Origin: Coraliomargarita sp965656715
GTDB taxonomy: Bacteria > Verrucomicrobiota > Verrucomicrobiia > Opitutales > Coraliomargaritaceae
Direction of reading: 5' to 3'
DNA length: 64,000 nt
NCBI GenBank assembly: GCA_965656715.1
Contig: CBFHLR010000001.1
Location: 62,001 to 126,000 of the forward strand
The notes under the pieces were generated by a model, which was not told where the DNA came from, did no database searches, and was given only the letters and a program-made list of their open reading frames with translations. Position numbers and translations under genes: made by a program. Shown one piece after another: positions 19,819-35,998 of the stretch (its first letter is position 1; every line of letters starts with the position of its first letter).

Positions 19819-22050
19819 CTAGTTATTCAGTGCCGCAATCACTTCGTCGAGTGTGGTAGCAGACTTGATGCGCTCGCGGGAACGTTCGGCTCGGCAGTTG
19901 CGTGCGATGTCCGCCAGAGTCGCAAGGTGGCCCTCACTATCTCCTTCAGGGCTGACCAAGAAGAAGACGAATTCGATGGCTTCGTCCTGTCCAGGTATCT
20001 CGATGCCTTCTTCTAGGTGAGCGAGAAAGCATACCCGCTGATCCAGATTGTCGCAATAGATATGAGGGATGGCGATGCCATGGCCTAAGAATGCCGGAAA
20101 GACTTTGCTTTGATCGCCGAGTTTATCGAGCACCAGTTCCGTTGAGATGTCCTGGATGCGCTCTGAGGCCGCCTCGGCGAGGTCCTGATAGAGATACTCG
20201 ATGCTGTCGCTCTTGAGGTGCAAGTAGTCGCCACTTTGAACGGCACGGCGAAGGAAGCCTTCAGAGCGTCTTAAACAGATCACCAAGTCGTCTTCTTTGG
20301 CCATGTCTTTCAGCGCGCTATCTTGGGGCACTGCTTTAAATTGTTTGCCTCGTAAGATACATAGGGGGTGCCAGTCGCCCGAAGGCAGTGTCATGCCTTC
20401 TTCCCAGGTGACTGTCTCGAAGCTGCTCTCACCTTGTAGGAGCTCACTGCCGATGACTGCGGGGCGGGAGAGGTCGCCGAAGACTGCTTGGCCTGTCAGC
20501 TGGTCTTCCTTGGTAGGACTGTCAGTGGGCACCCAGCCAAAGACTTTCTCGGTGTCTAGCACATCGCCCCAGCGTTGCATCAGCAATTGGTTGAGCTCGA
20601 TGTTGTCAGTTAGTGCCAGTGCATAGCCGGCCCCATACAGTGCCTCTTCGTCTTCGTAGAGCTCTTCGGCCTCCATGCCGTCGCGGTGATAGGCTTCAAG
20701 CCCTTCTTCGCGAGCGATGGCGATGTTGCGGGCATTGCTGTCTAGGAGGATGACTTTTTGGTCTTCGTGTTTGGTGATCTGTGTTGCCAGTTCGCGGCCG
20801 AAATAGTGTGCACCAATAATGACCCACTCGTTTGGAGCTGGGCGTTGCAGGCCGAGCAGTTTCGCCACGAGTCCAGCGGATAGACCTTGAATCAGGACGG
20901 TCGCGCAAATGACAGAGAAGACAAAGGATTCGATCAAGGCGGGGTCGCCAATCGGATCCGGCTTGTTTGAGAGTGTCAGCGCAAACAACGAGGCCATCGA
21001 CGCTGCGACGACACCACGTGGCGCGACCCAACTGAGCAGGCCTTTTTCACGCAAGGTCAGTGATGTGCCCCACGCCGAGAGCATCACACTCAGCGGTCGA
21101 ATAATCAAAATCACGGAGAGCAAAATCCAGCCACCGCCCTGTTCGAAGAACTCTGCAAATTGTTCAAAGCGTAGACGTGAGACCAGTAAGAGGAACAGCA
21201 TGCCGATCATCAGGTCGACAATCTCAGCCTTGAAAGCTTTCACTTCGCGAAGCTGTCGCGGCTTTTTCAAGCCGACGATGAGTCCGGCAATCGTCACGGA
21301 GAGTAGCCCGGCTTCAGGTTTCACGAGCTCAGTCGCACCGAAGATGAGCATCGCACTGGCAACCGAGAAGGCGTTGACGATGCTATCTGGCACCCAGCCG
21401 TGTTTCATCATCCAATAAATACAATAGCCACCGAAGGTGCCGATGCCCACGCCACTGATGACACGGATCAAGAAGTTGGGCAGTGCGACGGCACCCCCGC
21501 CTTCGACGACCCATTCAAAACAAAGAATCGCAATGAATACTCCGATCGAGTCGATCAGCACCCCCTCCCAGTGTAGAATGCTACACAGCTTTTGATGGGT
21601 GCGAATCCGTCGCAGCATCGGCACGATGACAGTTGGCCCGGTCACGATAACCAGACTACCCATGAGTAGTGCGAAGGATGGAGTCGTATCAAAGACCAGA
21701 TACGCGCTGAGTGCGGCACCCAACCAAGTCACGACGACGCCAACGGTCAGCAGGCGCTTGATGACGGGCGAGGTGTGCGAAAATTCTTTGAGGTCGAGCG
21801 TCAGGCCGCCCTCAAACAAAATCAGTCCAATCGCGAGAGACACGATCATCGGGAGCGTGCTACCGAGCGATTCCGGATTGAGCCATTCGAGCCCTTCAGG
21901 ACCGAGTGCAAAGCCCCCGAGCAAGAGCAATACGATGGTCGGCAGATGCGCCTTGCGTGAGAGCACAGTCAATAGGCAGCCTGCACCAATCGCTAGGCAA
22001 AGTGCCCAGAGTGGTTCCTGTCCGTGTGCAGCTGCGGCGAGAGGGAGCAT
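19819..22050 (-). CDS. CPA1-type cation/proton antiporter fused to RCK (TrkA) and PTS EIIA domains
   Basis: This 743-residue protein has three parts. Residues 1-400 form about 12 membrane helices of a cation:proton antiporter, with VIVTGPTVIVPMLR and the ion-site segment EGVLIDSIGV, where Ile precedes the conserved Asp167 that is often Asn-Asp in this family. Residues 408-597 are a TrkA-N/TrkA-C (RCK) nucleotide-binding module beginning WVIIGAHYFGRELA. Residues 605-743 are an EIIA(Ntr/fructose) domain with phosphorylatable His663 in GHGIAIPH, plus FVFFLVSPEGDSEGHLATLA. Phosphorylation from a PTS chain would thus directly gate K+ or Na+ export. HprK is encoded 11 kb away. The ion transported is unknown. 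Confidence 0.9.
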   Translation of the reverse strand: MLPLAAAAHGQEPLWALCLAIGAGCLLTVLSRKAHLPTIVLLLLGGFALGPEGLEWLNPESLGSTLPMIVSLAIGLILFEGGLTLDLKEFSHTSPVIKRLLTVGVVVTWLGAALSAYLVFDTTPSFALLMGSLVIVTGPTVIVPMLRRIRTHQKLCSILHWEGVLIDSIGVFIAILCFEWVVEGGGAVALPNFLIRVISGVGIGTFGGYCIYWMMKHGWVPDSIVNAFSVASAMLIFGATELVKPEAGLLSVTIAGLIVGLKKPRQLREVKAFKAEIVDLMIGMLFLLLVSRLRFEQFAEFFEQGGGWILLSVILIIRPLSVMLSAWGTSLTLREKGLLSWVAPRGVVAASMASLFALTLSNKPDPIGDPALIESFVFSVICATVLIQGLSAGLVAKLLGLQRPAPNEWVIIGAHYFGRELATQITKHEDQKVILLDSNARNIAIAREEGLEAYHRDGMEAEELYEDEEALYGAGYALALTDNIELNQLLMQRWGDVLDTEKVFGWVPTDSPTKEDQLTGQAVFGDLSRPAVIGSELLQGESSFETVTWEEGMTLPSGDWHPLCILRGKQFKAVPQDSALKDMAKEDDLVICLRRSEGFLRRAVQSGDYLHLKSDSIEYLYQDLAEAASERIQDISTELVLDKLGDQSKVFPAFLGHGIAIPHIYCDNLDQRVCFLAHLEEGIEIPGQDEAIEFVFFLVSPEGDSEGHLATLADIARNCRAERSRERIKSATTLDEVIAALNN

Positions 22051-22137
22051 GTGGTCGGTTTTCTTAGTGGTGTGTGGATCGTTGCTGGAAGGATGCTGCT
22101 GCGTTCAAGGAGCAACACTCAAGTTCGAACAAGCAAC

Positions 22138-22926
22138 TTACTCGTCAATCTGGTGGCACATGCCAAGCGCCGGCGAGACTTCACTGGTCTTGCCGATGCG
22201 TTGTGCGGGCACGCCGGCTACGCTGGTGTGTGCTGGCACGTCCTTGAGCACGACACTACCGGCTCCGACCTTCGCACCTTCACCGATTTCGACGTTACCG
22301 AGAATCTTAGCGCCTGCACCGAGCAATACACCGGAGCGCACCTTGGGGTGCCGATCGCCACGATCTTTGCCCGTTCCACCGAGAGTCACTTCGTGCAAGA
22401 TCGATACATCGTGCTCGATGACTGCGGTTTCACCCGCGACAAAGCCGGTGGCATGGTCGAGTAAGATGCCACAGTCGATGCGGGCAGCTGGGTGAATGTC
22501 GACTGCGAAGGTCTCAGAGATCAGGCTTTGTAGATACAGCGCCAGTTCTGTGCGGTTTTGTTTCCACATGTAGTGGCCCACTCGGTAGCAGACGAGCGCT
22601 TGAAAACCTTTAAAATAGAGTAGGGGGGTGAGCACATCGGGGCAGGCCGGGTCGCGCTCTTTGACTGCGTTCATGTCGCATGCGACCTGTTGCAGAATGT
22701 TGGGGTCCTTTTCAAAGGCCTCCAAAAAGAGGTCATGCAACACATCCACGGAGGTCGCGTGATTGACCAATTTGCGGGTGATGCGGTAGGTGAGTGACTC
22801 CGCGAACGAATTGCGGTCCAGCACTGTTTCGTTCAACAATGTTTCTAGTGCAGGCTCACGCTCTACGATGGCGCGGGCACCTTCGCGTATGGCGATCCAA
22901 TAGGCCTCGATATCAATTTCCGGCAT
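22138..22926 (-). CDS. cysE: Serine O-acetyltransferase
   Basis: This 262-residue cytoplasmic enzyme acetylates serine with acetyl-CoA, the committed step to cysteine. Residues 1-135 are the helical SAT N-terminal domain (AYWIAIREGARAIVEREP, ending YFKGFQALVCYRVGHY). Residues 150-250 are the left-handed beta-helix with hexapeptide repeats: DCGILLDHATGFVAGE holds the catalytic Asp-His region, followed by VTLGGTGKDRGDRHPK and VLLGAGAKILGNVEIG. The ATG at 22926 was preferred to one at 22974, giving the family N-terminus MPEIDIEAYW. It lies 87 bp upstream of the antiporter gene on the same strand. Confidence 0.96.
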   Translation of the reverse strand: MPEIDIEAYWIAIREGARAIVEREPALETLLNETVLDRNSFAESLTYRITRKLVNHATSVDVLHDLFLEAFEKDPNILQQVACDMNAVKERDPACPDVLTPLLYFKGFQALVCYRVGHYMWKQNRTELALYLQSLISETFAVDIHPAARIDCGILLDHATGFVAGETAVIEHDVSILHEVTLGGTGKDRGDRHPKVRSGVLLGAGAKILGNVEIGEGAKVGAGSVVLKDVPAHTSVAGVPAQRIGKTSEVSPALGMCHQIDE

Positions 22927-23074
22927 AGTATCTAGTCTCTGTCGTGGTAGTAAGGCGCCAATACTTGCCAGCATCGGGTGTCTGGCAACTACGCATCCAA
23001 CAAAAATTTCGTTTCTTAACAGAGGTGTTTAGCATTGCTGAAGGACTGAAGATGGCCTGCTTTGAGAGCAAATT

Positions 23075-24271
23075 ATGAGCCAATGTCACACAGTTGCAGT
23101 CGTCGGAGGAGGGCCCGCGGGCTTACGAGCCGCCGAGCTGGCTGCGGAGGCCGGGAAGCAGGTCACGCTGTTTGATGCGATGCCATCGGTTGGGCGTAAG
23201 TTTCTGGTGGCGGGCAAGAGTGGACTAAATTTGACGAATGCGGTTGAGTTCGAGGAGTTCGTTGGCAAATACTCGGGCACGAATTTTCCGGTAGAGCTTT
23301 GGCGCTCAATCTTGTCTGATTTTGATAATTACTCGCTTGGTGAGTGGGCGGAGAGCTTTGGGATCGAAACCTTTGTTGCATCCAGCGGAAAGGTCTTTCC
23401 GGTCGAGAAGAAGGCCGCACCGCTCTTACGCCGCTGGGTGTTGAAGTTGCGTGAGCTCGGAGTCGAATTCCGTATGCGACACCGCTGGGTCGGCCTGAAG
23501 CATGGTCAATCGATTAAACTGGACTTCGAGCATCAGGACGAGCGTTGCCAGCAGTCTTTTGATGCAGTGGCATTGGCGCTCGGTGGCGCTTCGTGGCCGA
23601 AAACCGGAGCGACCGCGGATTGGGTAGACTTGTTGCAAGCGCAGGGAGTGACAATCGAACCTCTGAGGGCGGCGAATTGTGGCTGGGAGTGTGAGTGGAG
23701 TGACACCACACGTGAGCAAGTCGAGGGGCAACCGCTGCACAACATCCATGTCCTTGCAGATGAACAACTTGAGATTGGGGAGATCATGGTTACGCGCTAC
23801 GGTTTCGAGGGCACGCCGCTCTACGCACTCGGTCCACAACTTCGAGCAATGGAGGAGCCGGAAATTGTGGTCGACTTTAAGCCGACCTTTACAGTCGAGC
23901 GTCTGGTGCAGAAGATGGAGTCAGCGCGTCGCAATTTTTATCATGAGGCCAAATTGCGTTGGAAGCTGAACGATACGGCACGGGCGATTTTACAGCAGCT
24001 CTACGGTGAATTCGATAATGCGGAAGCGCTCGCACACGCGGTGAAAGCCTGCCGCATTCCTTTGAAAGGTCCGCGCCCGCTGGCGGAGGCCATCTCGACC
24101 GCAGGGGGTGTTGCATGGGCGGAGCTCGATGAGTCCTTGATGTTGAAGCGACTACCGGGTGTCTTCTGTGCCGGTGAAATGATCGATTGGGAGGCGCCGA
24201 CCGGAGGATTCTTACTGCAAGCTTGTTTCGCGACGGGAACTCGGGTTGGGCGGGCGATTTCTTATGGTTGA
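23075..24271 (+). CDS. HI0933/BaiN-like FAD-dependent flavoprotein
   Basis: This 398-residue protein has an N-terminal FAD-binding Rossmann motif VVGGGPAGLRAAE, followed by GRKFLVAGKSGLNLTN, the typical HI0933-family segment. An ALGGASWPKTGATADW loop and a C-terminal GGVAWAELDESLMLK...GVFCAGEMIDW...TGGFLLQACFATG signature complete the family. Members are NAD(P)H- or substrate-linked oxidoreductases whose physiological substrates are mostly unknown. It stands alone on the plus strand, divergent from cysE. Confidence 0.88.
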   Translation: MSQCHTVAVVGGGPAGLRAAELAAEAGKQVTLFDAMPSVGRKFLVAGKSGLNLTNAVEFEEFVGKYSGTNFPVELWRSILSDFDNYSLGEWAESFGIETFVASSGKVFPVEKKAAPLLRRWVLKLRELGVEFRMRHRWVGLKHGQSIKLDFEHQDERCQQSFDAVALALGGASWPKTGATADWVDLLQAQGVTIEPLRAANCGWECEWSDTTREQVEGQPLHNIHVLADEQLEIGEIMVTRYGFEGTPLYALGPQLRAMEEPEIVVDFKPTFTVERLVQKMESARRNFYHEAKLRWKLNDTARAILQQLYGEFDNAEALAHAVKACRIPLKGPRPLAEAISTAGGVAWAELDESLMLKRLPGVFCAGEMIDWEAPTGGFLLQACFATGTRVGRAISYG

Positions 24272-24376
24272 AGTTGCCCGGATTAGTCCAGCTGTTGGCT
24301 TGATTTAGGGGAACGAATAGCTGAATAGGCGTGCTTGAAAAAAATTGTAAATGCATCAGCCTGAAGGTGAAATGTA

Positions 24377-24407
24377 TTGATAAAATTACATTAATTTTGG
24401 TTAATAT
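24377..24407 (+). promoter_or_regulatory. Possible sigma-70-type promoter before the response-regulator gene
   Basis: In an AT-rich stretch of the 208-bp intergenic region, TTGATA (24377-24382) and TAATAT (24402-24407) stand 19 nt apart, two longer than ideal. A short hairpin, CCGAT (24418-24422) with ATCGG (24438-24442), follows in the presumed leader. Sequence match alone is weak evidence. Confidence 0.3.
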
Positions 24408-24479
24408 TACACACCTTCCGATAGGTCCCTAACACCCATCGGGAGCTTATAGTTACCACTTCGTTCCCCCCCCTAACAT

Positions 24480-25565
24480 ATGTCATCATTCTCGATTCTT
24501 ATCGTCGATGATAGCCGCGTTGATCGTGAAACCGTCTCTTTAGCCTGTGAGTCCTTGGACTGCGCCGTTGATGTCGCCAGTAATGGCACCGAGGCCCTCA
24601 AGCTGTATGCAGAAAAAGAGCACACGATCGTATTGACCGACTATCAAATGCAGCCAGTTACTGGCACGCTTCTAATCTCTCAAATTCGCAAGATCGACCC
24701 GCAGGCGCGTTGTATTTTGATGTCCGGCTTCCCGGACGCAGATTTGATGCGTTATCTCGATTCAGATCCGCGCACGAAATATATCCCCAAGCCGATTCGT
24801 CCGGATAACCTCCGTGAGCGCTTGCGTGTGGTGATGAATCAGCACCGTGGAGCCACTGAGTGCACCAATGGCATTGCCTTGACTAATCGCATGGACGAAT
24901 GTGTGGCCTTGCTCGGCGAGAGCCCCGATATCTGTAAGGTGCGCAAGCGTTTGGCTGAGTTAATTCAGCGCACGACGCCTTTGATTCTTGAGGGCCCTTA
25001 CGGCGTCGGAAAGCCGGAGATCGCTGAGCTGATCCACCGCTACGGCCCTTTTGCAGAGAGCCATTTTGTTGAGTTCGATTGCACCGGAGTGGACGAAACG
25101 CAGTTTCAGCAGCAAATTATCGCTGAAGATGGTAGTGATGGTGCAGTGCTACAAGCAGCTAAGAATGGCACTTTGGTGTTACGTCATATTGCTGATTTAC
25201 CGATGAGTTGTCAGGCTATTTTGGCTGCCGCATTCAAGCGCATCTCGAAGCAAACGCACATTATCTGCATACTTGATGAAACCCTCGACGATCTGATGGA
25301 TGCGGCGCGCTTGGACGATATGTTGTATTTTGAGATTTCGCTGGAGACCCTCCATATCCCGGCTTTGTGCGAGCGCCCAGTCGATGTGGAGGCCATGGTT
25401 CGTTTTGTGGCTAGTAACCCAGAACGCTTTAAGTTGGAACGCCAGCTTAGCCCGATCGAGGTCGATGCCCAGGTCGCTGTATTGCGTAAAACTTATCTCG
25501 AAGGAAATGTAGAAGAGTTGGTTCGTCGCGTGCAGGAAATGTGTGCGGTTGAGCTCACTGCCTAA
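24480..25565 (+). CDS. Response regulator with degenerate AAA+ (NtrC-like) domain and no DNA-binding domain
   Basis: This 361-residue protein begins with an intact receiver domain (1-118): acidic pair DD at 10-11, phospho-acceptor Asp54 in LTDYQMQ and Lys104 in IPKPIRP. Residues 140-320 follow the layout of sigma-54 activators (DICKVRKRLAELIQRTTPLILEGPYGVGKPEIAELIH), but the P-loop has Pro where Ser/Thr is required. The GAFTGA loop that contacts sigma-54 is absent, and Walker B (NGTLVLRHI) lacks the DE pair. The C-terminus has no helix-turn-helix. It therefore probably signals by protein contacts rather than by transcription activation. No cognate kinase lies beside it; the hybrid kinase at 9011 and the HPt protein are candidates. 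Confidence 0.85.
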   Translation: MSSFSILIVDDSRVDRETVSLACESLDCAVDVASNGTEALKLYAEKEHTIVLTDYQMQPVTGTLLISQIRKIDPQARCILMSGFPDADLMRYLDSDPRTKYIPKPIRPDNLRERLRVVMNQHRGATECTNGIALTNRMDECVALLGESPDICKVRKRLAELIQRTTPLILEGPYGVGKPEIAELIHRYGPFAESHFVEFDCTGVDETQFQQQIIAEDGSDGAVLQAAKNGTLVLRHIADLPMSCQAILAAAFKRISKQTHIICILDETLDDLMDAARLDDMLYFEISLETLHIPALCERPVDVEAMVRFVASNPERFKLERQLSPIEVDAQVAVLRKTYLEGNVEELVRRVQEMCAVELTA

Positions 25566-25634
25566 GCAGATCTTACAGGGGTGTTTTTCCGCGAAAAGCG
25601 GCTCGACAAAACGCCTCAGGTTGCGAGCCTCTTC

Positions 25635-26698
<1,064 letters not shown>

Positions 26699-26716
26699 GC
26701 TTGGGCTTGGAATATC

Positions 26717-26794
26717 AACCGCAGATTCACGCAGATAGACGCCGATAAATAAACGTATGATTGGATCAGCGTTTATCCGCGTCCATCAGCGGTT
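26717..26794. repeat. Palindromic element built of a 10-nt unit, between pheS and pheT (element A)
   Basis: Left arm 26717-26741 and right arm 26770-26794 are complementary at 20 of 25 positions around a 28-nt loop. The left side is a run of the unit GCAGATNNAC with three degenerate copies. It shares its outer bases (AACCGCAGAT) with the element between gatA and gatB, so the two are one family. It ends 23 bp before the pheT start. Confidence 0.85.
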
Positions 26795-26808
26795 AAAAAT
26801 TAAACAAC

Positions 26809-29277
<2,469 letters not shown>

Positions 29278-29304
29278 GGATCTCCCGAGTAAGTAGTTAC
29301 TTAG

Positions 29305-29338
29305 CAGCCCCGTCAGCAATGCGGGGCTGTTTTTATTT
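29305..29338 (+). terminator. Rho-independent terminator after pheT
   Basis: CAGCCCCG (29305-29312) pairs with CGGGGCTG (29322-29329) across a 9-nt loop, followed by TTTTTATTT. It lies 27 bp after the pheT stop. Confidence 0.9.
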
Positions 29339-29396
29339 CATAAAGCGCACCGTGTTCACGGGGATTAGTTCGAGTAATGTATCGTTAGGGGGGCGT

Positions 29397-29876
29397 TTAG
29401 ATTGCTTTGAATGCAATGGTCGCAGTTCCGGAGCTTTGAACATCACCAGTCGAAGTATTTCCATCATCCAGCAAATCGTCGATCTTCTCGAGAACTCCGG
29501 ATTCAATCTCTTCAGTGCTGCTGAGTTCGACGACGCCATTGCTTGAGGAATAGGTAAAGCTCAGTTGCGAGCCATCGCCCAGTGGCATCGACGCCAGTTC
29601 TGGAGGAATCTCGACGGCCTCAAAACCTCCCGGCGAATTGCTGGAGGTATAGACGCCTTCCGGAATGTCTCCATTTATCAAAATCAACAAATTGAAGGCT
29701 TCGCCGACCTTTTTCATGTCATTCACTGCTCGTGTTGCGCGGGCTTGTTGGCGAACTTTTTGAAAGGCAGGGATCGCGATTGCAGCAATCAAGCCGATGA
29801 TGACGACGACGATCATCAGTTCGACTGCAGTAAAGCCTGTCCTGCGCGTGTGGCGCAAACTGGAATAGGGGTTCAT
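29397..29876 (-). CDS. Type II secretion/type IV pilin-like prepilin
   Basis: This 159-residue protein has a class III (prepilin) leader: MNPYSSLRHTRRTG with cleavage after Gly14 before Phe15. Glu at the fifth mature position (FTAVE) is followed by a hydrophobic helix (LMIVVVIIGLIAAIAIPAF). The C-terminal part is short, acidic, Ser/Thr-rich and lacks a disulfide pair, which suggests a pseudopilin or a Verrucomicrobiota-type prepilin rather than a major pilin. No secretion or pilus machinery genes lie near it, so it is an orphan here. Confidence 0.88.
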   Translation of the reverse strand: MNPYSSLRHTRRTGFTAVELMIVVVIIGLIAAIAIPAFQKVRQQARATRAVNDMKKVGEAFNLLILINGDIPEGVYTSSNSPGGFEAVEIPPELASMPLGDGSQLSFTYSSSNGVVELSSTEEIESGVLEKIDDLLDDGNTSTGDVQSSGTATIAFKAI

Positions 29877-30069
29877 TAGAATTGTTAGGAGGTGTTGACG
29901 GCTTGTATCTTATGGCTGCTAAACCATTAGAGTAGAGGAAACTACAATCCGATTAGGGTATATTACCTATATTTCTACGGGGTGTCCAGCTTTTTTGGTT
30001 ACAAGTCTGTGACGCGTTGGTTTGTGCGAGATCCTGCAAATTCTGGTCGAGCCTATAAAATTGTCTGTT

Positions 30070-30094
30070 TGCACCCTTGCCTGCATAGGGTGCA
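30070..30094 (+). promoter_or_regulatory. Perfect inverted repeat in the gatC leader
   Basis: TGCACCCT (30070-30077) and AGGGTGCA (30087-30094) form an 8-bp stem with a 9-nt loop, 22 bp before the gatC ATG. There is no T-tract, so it is not a terminator. It may be an operator or leader hairpin. Confidence 0.4.
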
Positions 30095-30116
30095 TCGGTT
30101 TGAAACTGTATTACTT

Positions 30117-30410
30117 ATGTCTGAAACACCACATATTGACATCGATTACGTGGCCAACCTGGCACGTCTCGAACTCTCTGATGACGAGAAGGCTAAGCTC
30201 GGCGGCCAGCTCGACGACATCCTCGGCTACTTTGAAAAGCTTAACGCTGTCGACGTCGACGGCGTCGAGCCGATGGCTCACGCGCACAAAGTCTTCAACG
30301 TCTGGCGCGAAGGCGACGAAGCCGGCGCAACCTACAGCCCGGAAGTCCTCACCAAGATGGCTCCGGAACAACGCGAAAACCAAGTCGTCGTCCCAAAAGT
30401 CGTCGAGTAA
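30117..30410 (+). CDS. gatC: Asp/Glu-tRNA amidotransferase subunit C
   Basis: This 97-residue subunit wraps GatA and GatB of the GatCAB complex. It has the family N-terminus IDIDYVANLARLELSDDEKAKLGGQLDDILGYFEKL and VDVDGVEPMAHA, and ends with the typical EQRENQVVVPKVVE. The ATG at 30117 gives the usual length; an in-frame extension upstream is unrelated. GatA begins 92 bp downstream beyond a palindromic element, and gatB follows, making a gatCAB set. Confidence 0.96.
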   Translation: MSETPHIDIDYVANLARLELSDDEKAKLGGQLDDILGYFEKLNAVDVDGVEPMAHAHKVFNVWREGDEAGATYSPEVLTKMAPEQRENQVVVPKVVE

Positions 30411-30414
30411 AGCC

Positions 30415-30490
30415 TCTTACTCCTAATCTTAATCCTAATCTCAACAGAGTGGCGGACCGATTAAGATTACGGTTAAGATTATGATTAAGA
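30415..30490. repeat. Palindromic element built of a 6-nt unit, between gatC and gatA (element C)
   Basis: Left arm 30415-30440 and right arm 30465-30490 are complementary at 22 of 26 positions. The arms are tandem hexamers of the types CTAATC/TTAATC and GATTAA. The element fills nearly the whole 92-bp gap and ends 12 bp before the gatA ATG. Confidence 0.85.
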
Positions 30491-30502
30491 ATTTTTGATC
30501 CC

Positions 30503-31969
<1,467 letters not shown>

Positions 31970-31981
31970 CGACGTATTTTG

Positions 31982-32063
31982 TTAACCGCAGATGGACACA
32001 GATGAACACAGATCGACTCTGATGTATTTTAATCTGCGTGTATCCGCGTCCATCTGCGGTTAA
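31982..32063. repeat. Palindromic element built of a 10-nt unit, between gatA and gatB (element B)
   Basis: Left arm 31982-32014 and right arm 32031-32063 are complementary at 27 of 33 positions around a 16-nt loop. The left arm is a tandem of ACNCAGATNN (GCAGATGG, ACAGATGA, ACAGATCG). It is the same family as the element between pheS and pheT (shared AACCGCAGAT and TCCGCGTCCATC). It ends 22 bp before the gatB start. Confidence 0.9.
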
Positions 32064-32080
32064 ATTTTAAAGCCACTTTA

Positions 32081-33552
<1,472 letters not shown>

Positions 33553-33553
33553 T

Positions 33554-34180
33554 TTAAGCTGGAGTAATCATTACGCGGCTACCGGTGTTGACTAAAGAGA
33601 ACTGTCCTACTTGCTGATGCCTTGGTTTCAGCAAATCACCAATTATTACGAACGTGCTTCTATCTGGACTGGTGCTGCCAAATAAGAATAAGGCGGCAGC
33701 ATCAAATTGGGGTATAATTAATGATTCGTTGGTTAAGGTAATATTGCGGTTTACTTCAATGACGAAAATAGTCCCTTGGGGAGTTGGGTAGGATTTTTTA
33801 AGCTTTGAGAGCTGTTCATTGAGGTCGCTCAGAGAGTCACTTTCGCTTCTTGGTTTCGGGAGCCAGTTCGTTTGGGGAACCAGTTTTAACTGAACAGGGT
33901 AATACCTGTCGACTGCTCCTTCATCTTGAACGCGCACAACGGAATCGTAATCAGATTCGTCATTTTCGAGAGACGCGAAATCAACTACTTTTGGAGCCCA
34001 AAGCATATTTAGACCACAAGCAAAGGCTGCCGCCTGAATGCTTTCTCTAAATGATTTATGCTCACGCTGTTTTAGTTCTTCCGGAGCAATATTCTGAATC
34101 TTTCTTTGTGATTTTGCCCAGTAATCAGGTGGGGACTCGTATTTTAGCGTCGCGAGATAGTTTTTGAGAATAGCATCCAT
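33554..34180 (-). CDS. Uncharacterised protein with a weak nuclease-like DxxQxK pattern
   Basis: I do not recognise this 208-residue cytoplasmic protein. Its base composition is more AT-rich than its neighbours, with few C-ending codons, which hints at recent acquisition. A central segment (YDSVVRVQDEGAVDRYYPVQLKLVP), given here in parts, has Asp in DYDS followed about 18 residues later by QLK on a beta strand. That spacing recalls PD-(D/E)xK nucleases with Gln in place of Glu, but the match is too weak to name. Residues 30-60 are a charged helix (EELKQREHKSFRESIQ). Its stop is 1 bp from gatB, and its start is 81 bp from radD, which lies upstream on the same strand and so could share a transcript. 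Confidence 0.65.
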   Translation of the reverse strand: MDAILKNYLATLKYESPPDYWAKSQRKIQNIAPEELKQREHKSFRESIQAAAFACGLNMLWAPKVVDFASLENDESDYDSVVRVQDEGAVDRYYPVQLKLVPQTNWLPKPRSESDSLSDLNEQLSKLKKSYPTPQGTIFVIEVNRNITLTNESLIIPQFDAAALFLFGSTSPDRSTFVIIGDLLKPRHQQVGQFSLVNTGSRVMITPA

Positions 34181-34261
34181 AAATGATCGTTATTCGACAG
34201 TGGAATTGTCTAAATTTCAAATAGATTAGGCTATAAAGGGCTTGTTATTAGATGTGTTTCC

Positions 34262-35998
<1,737 letters not shown>

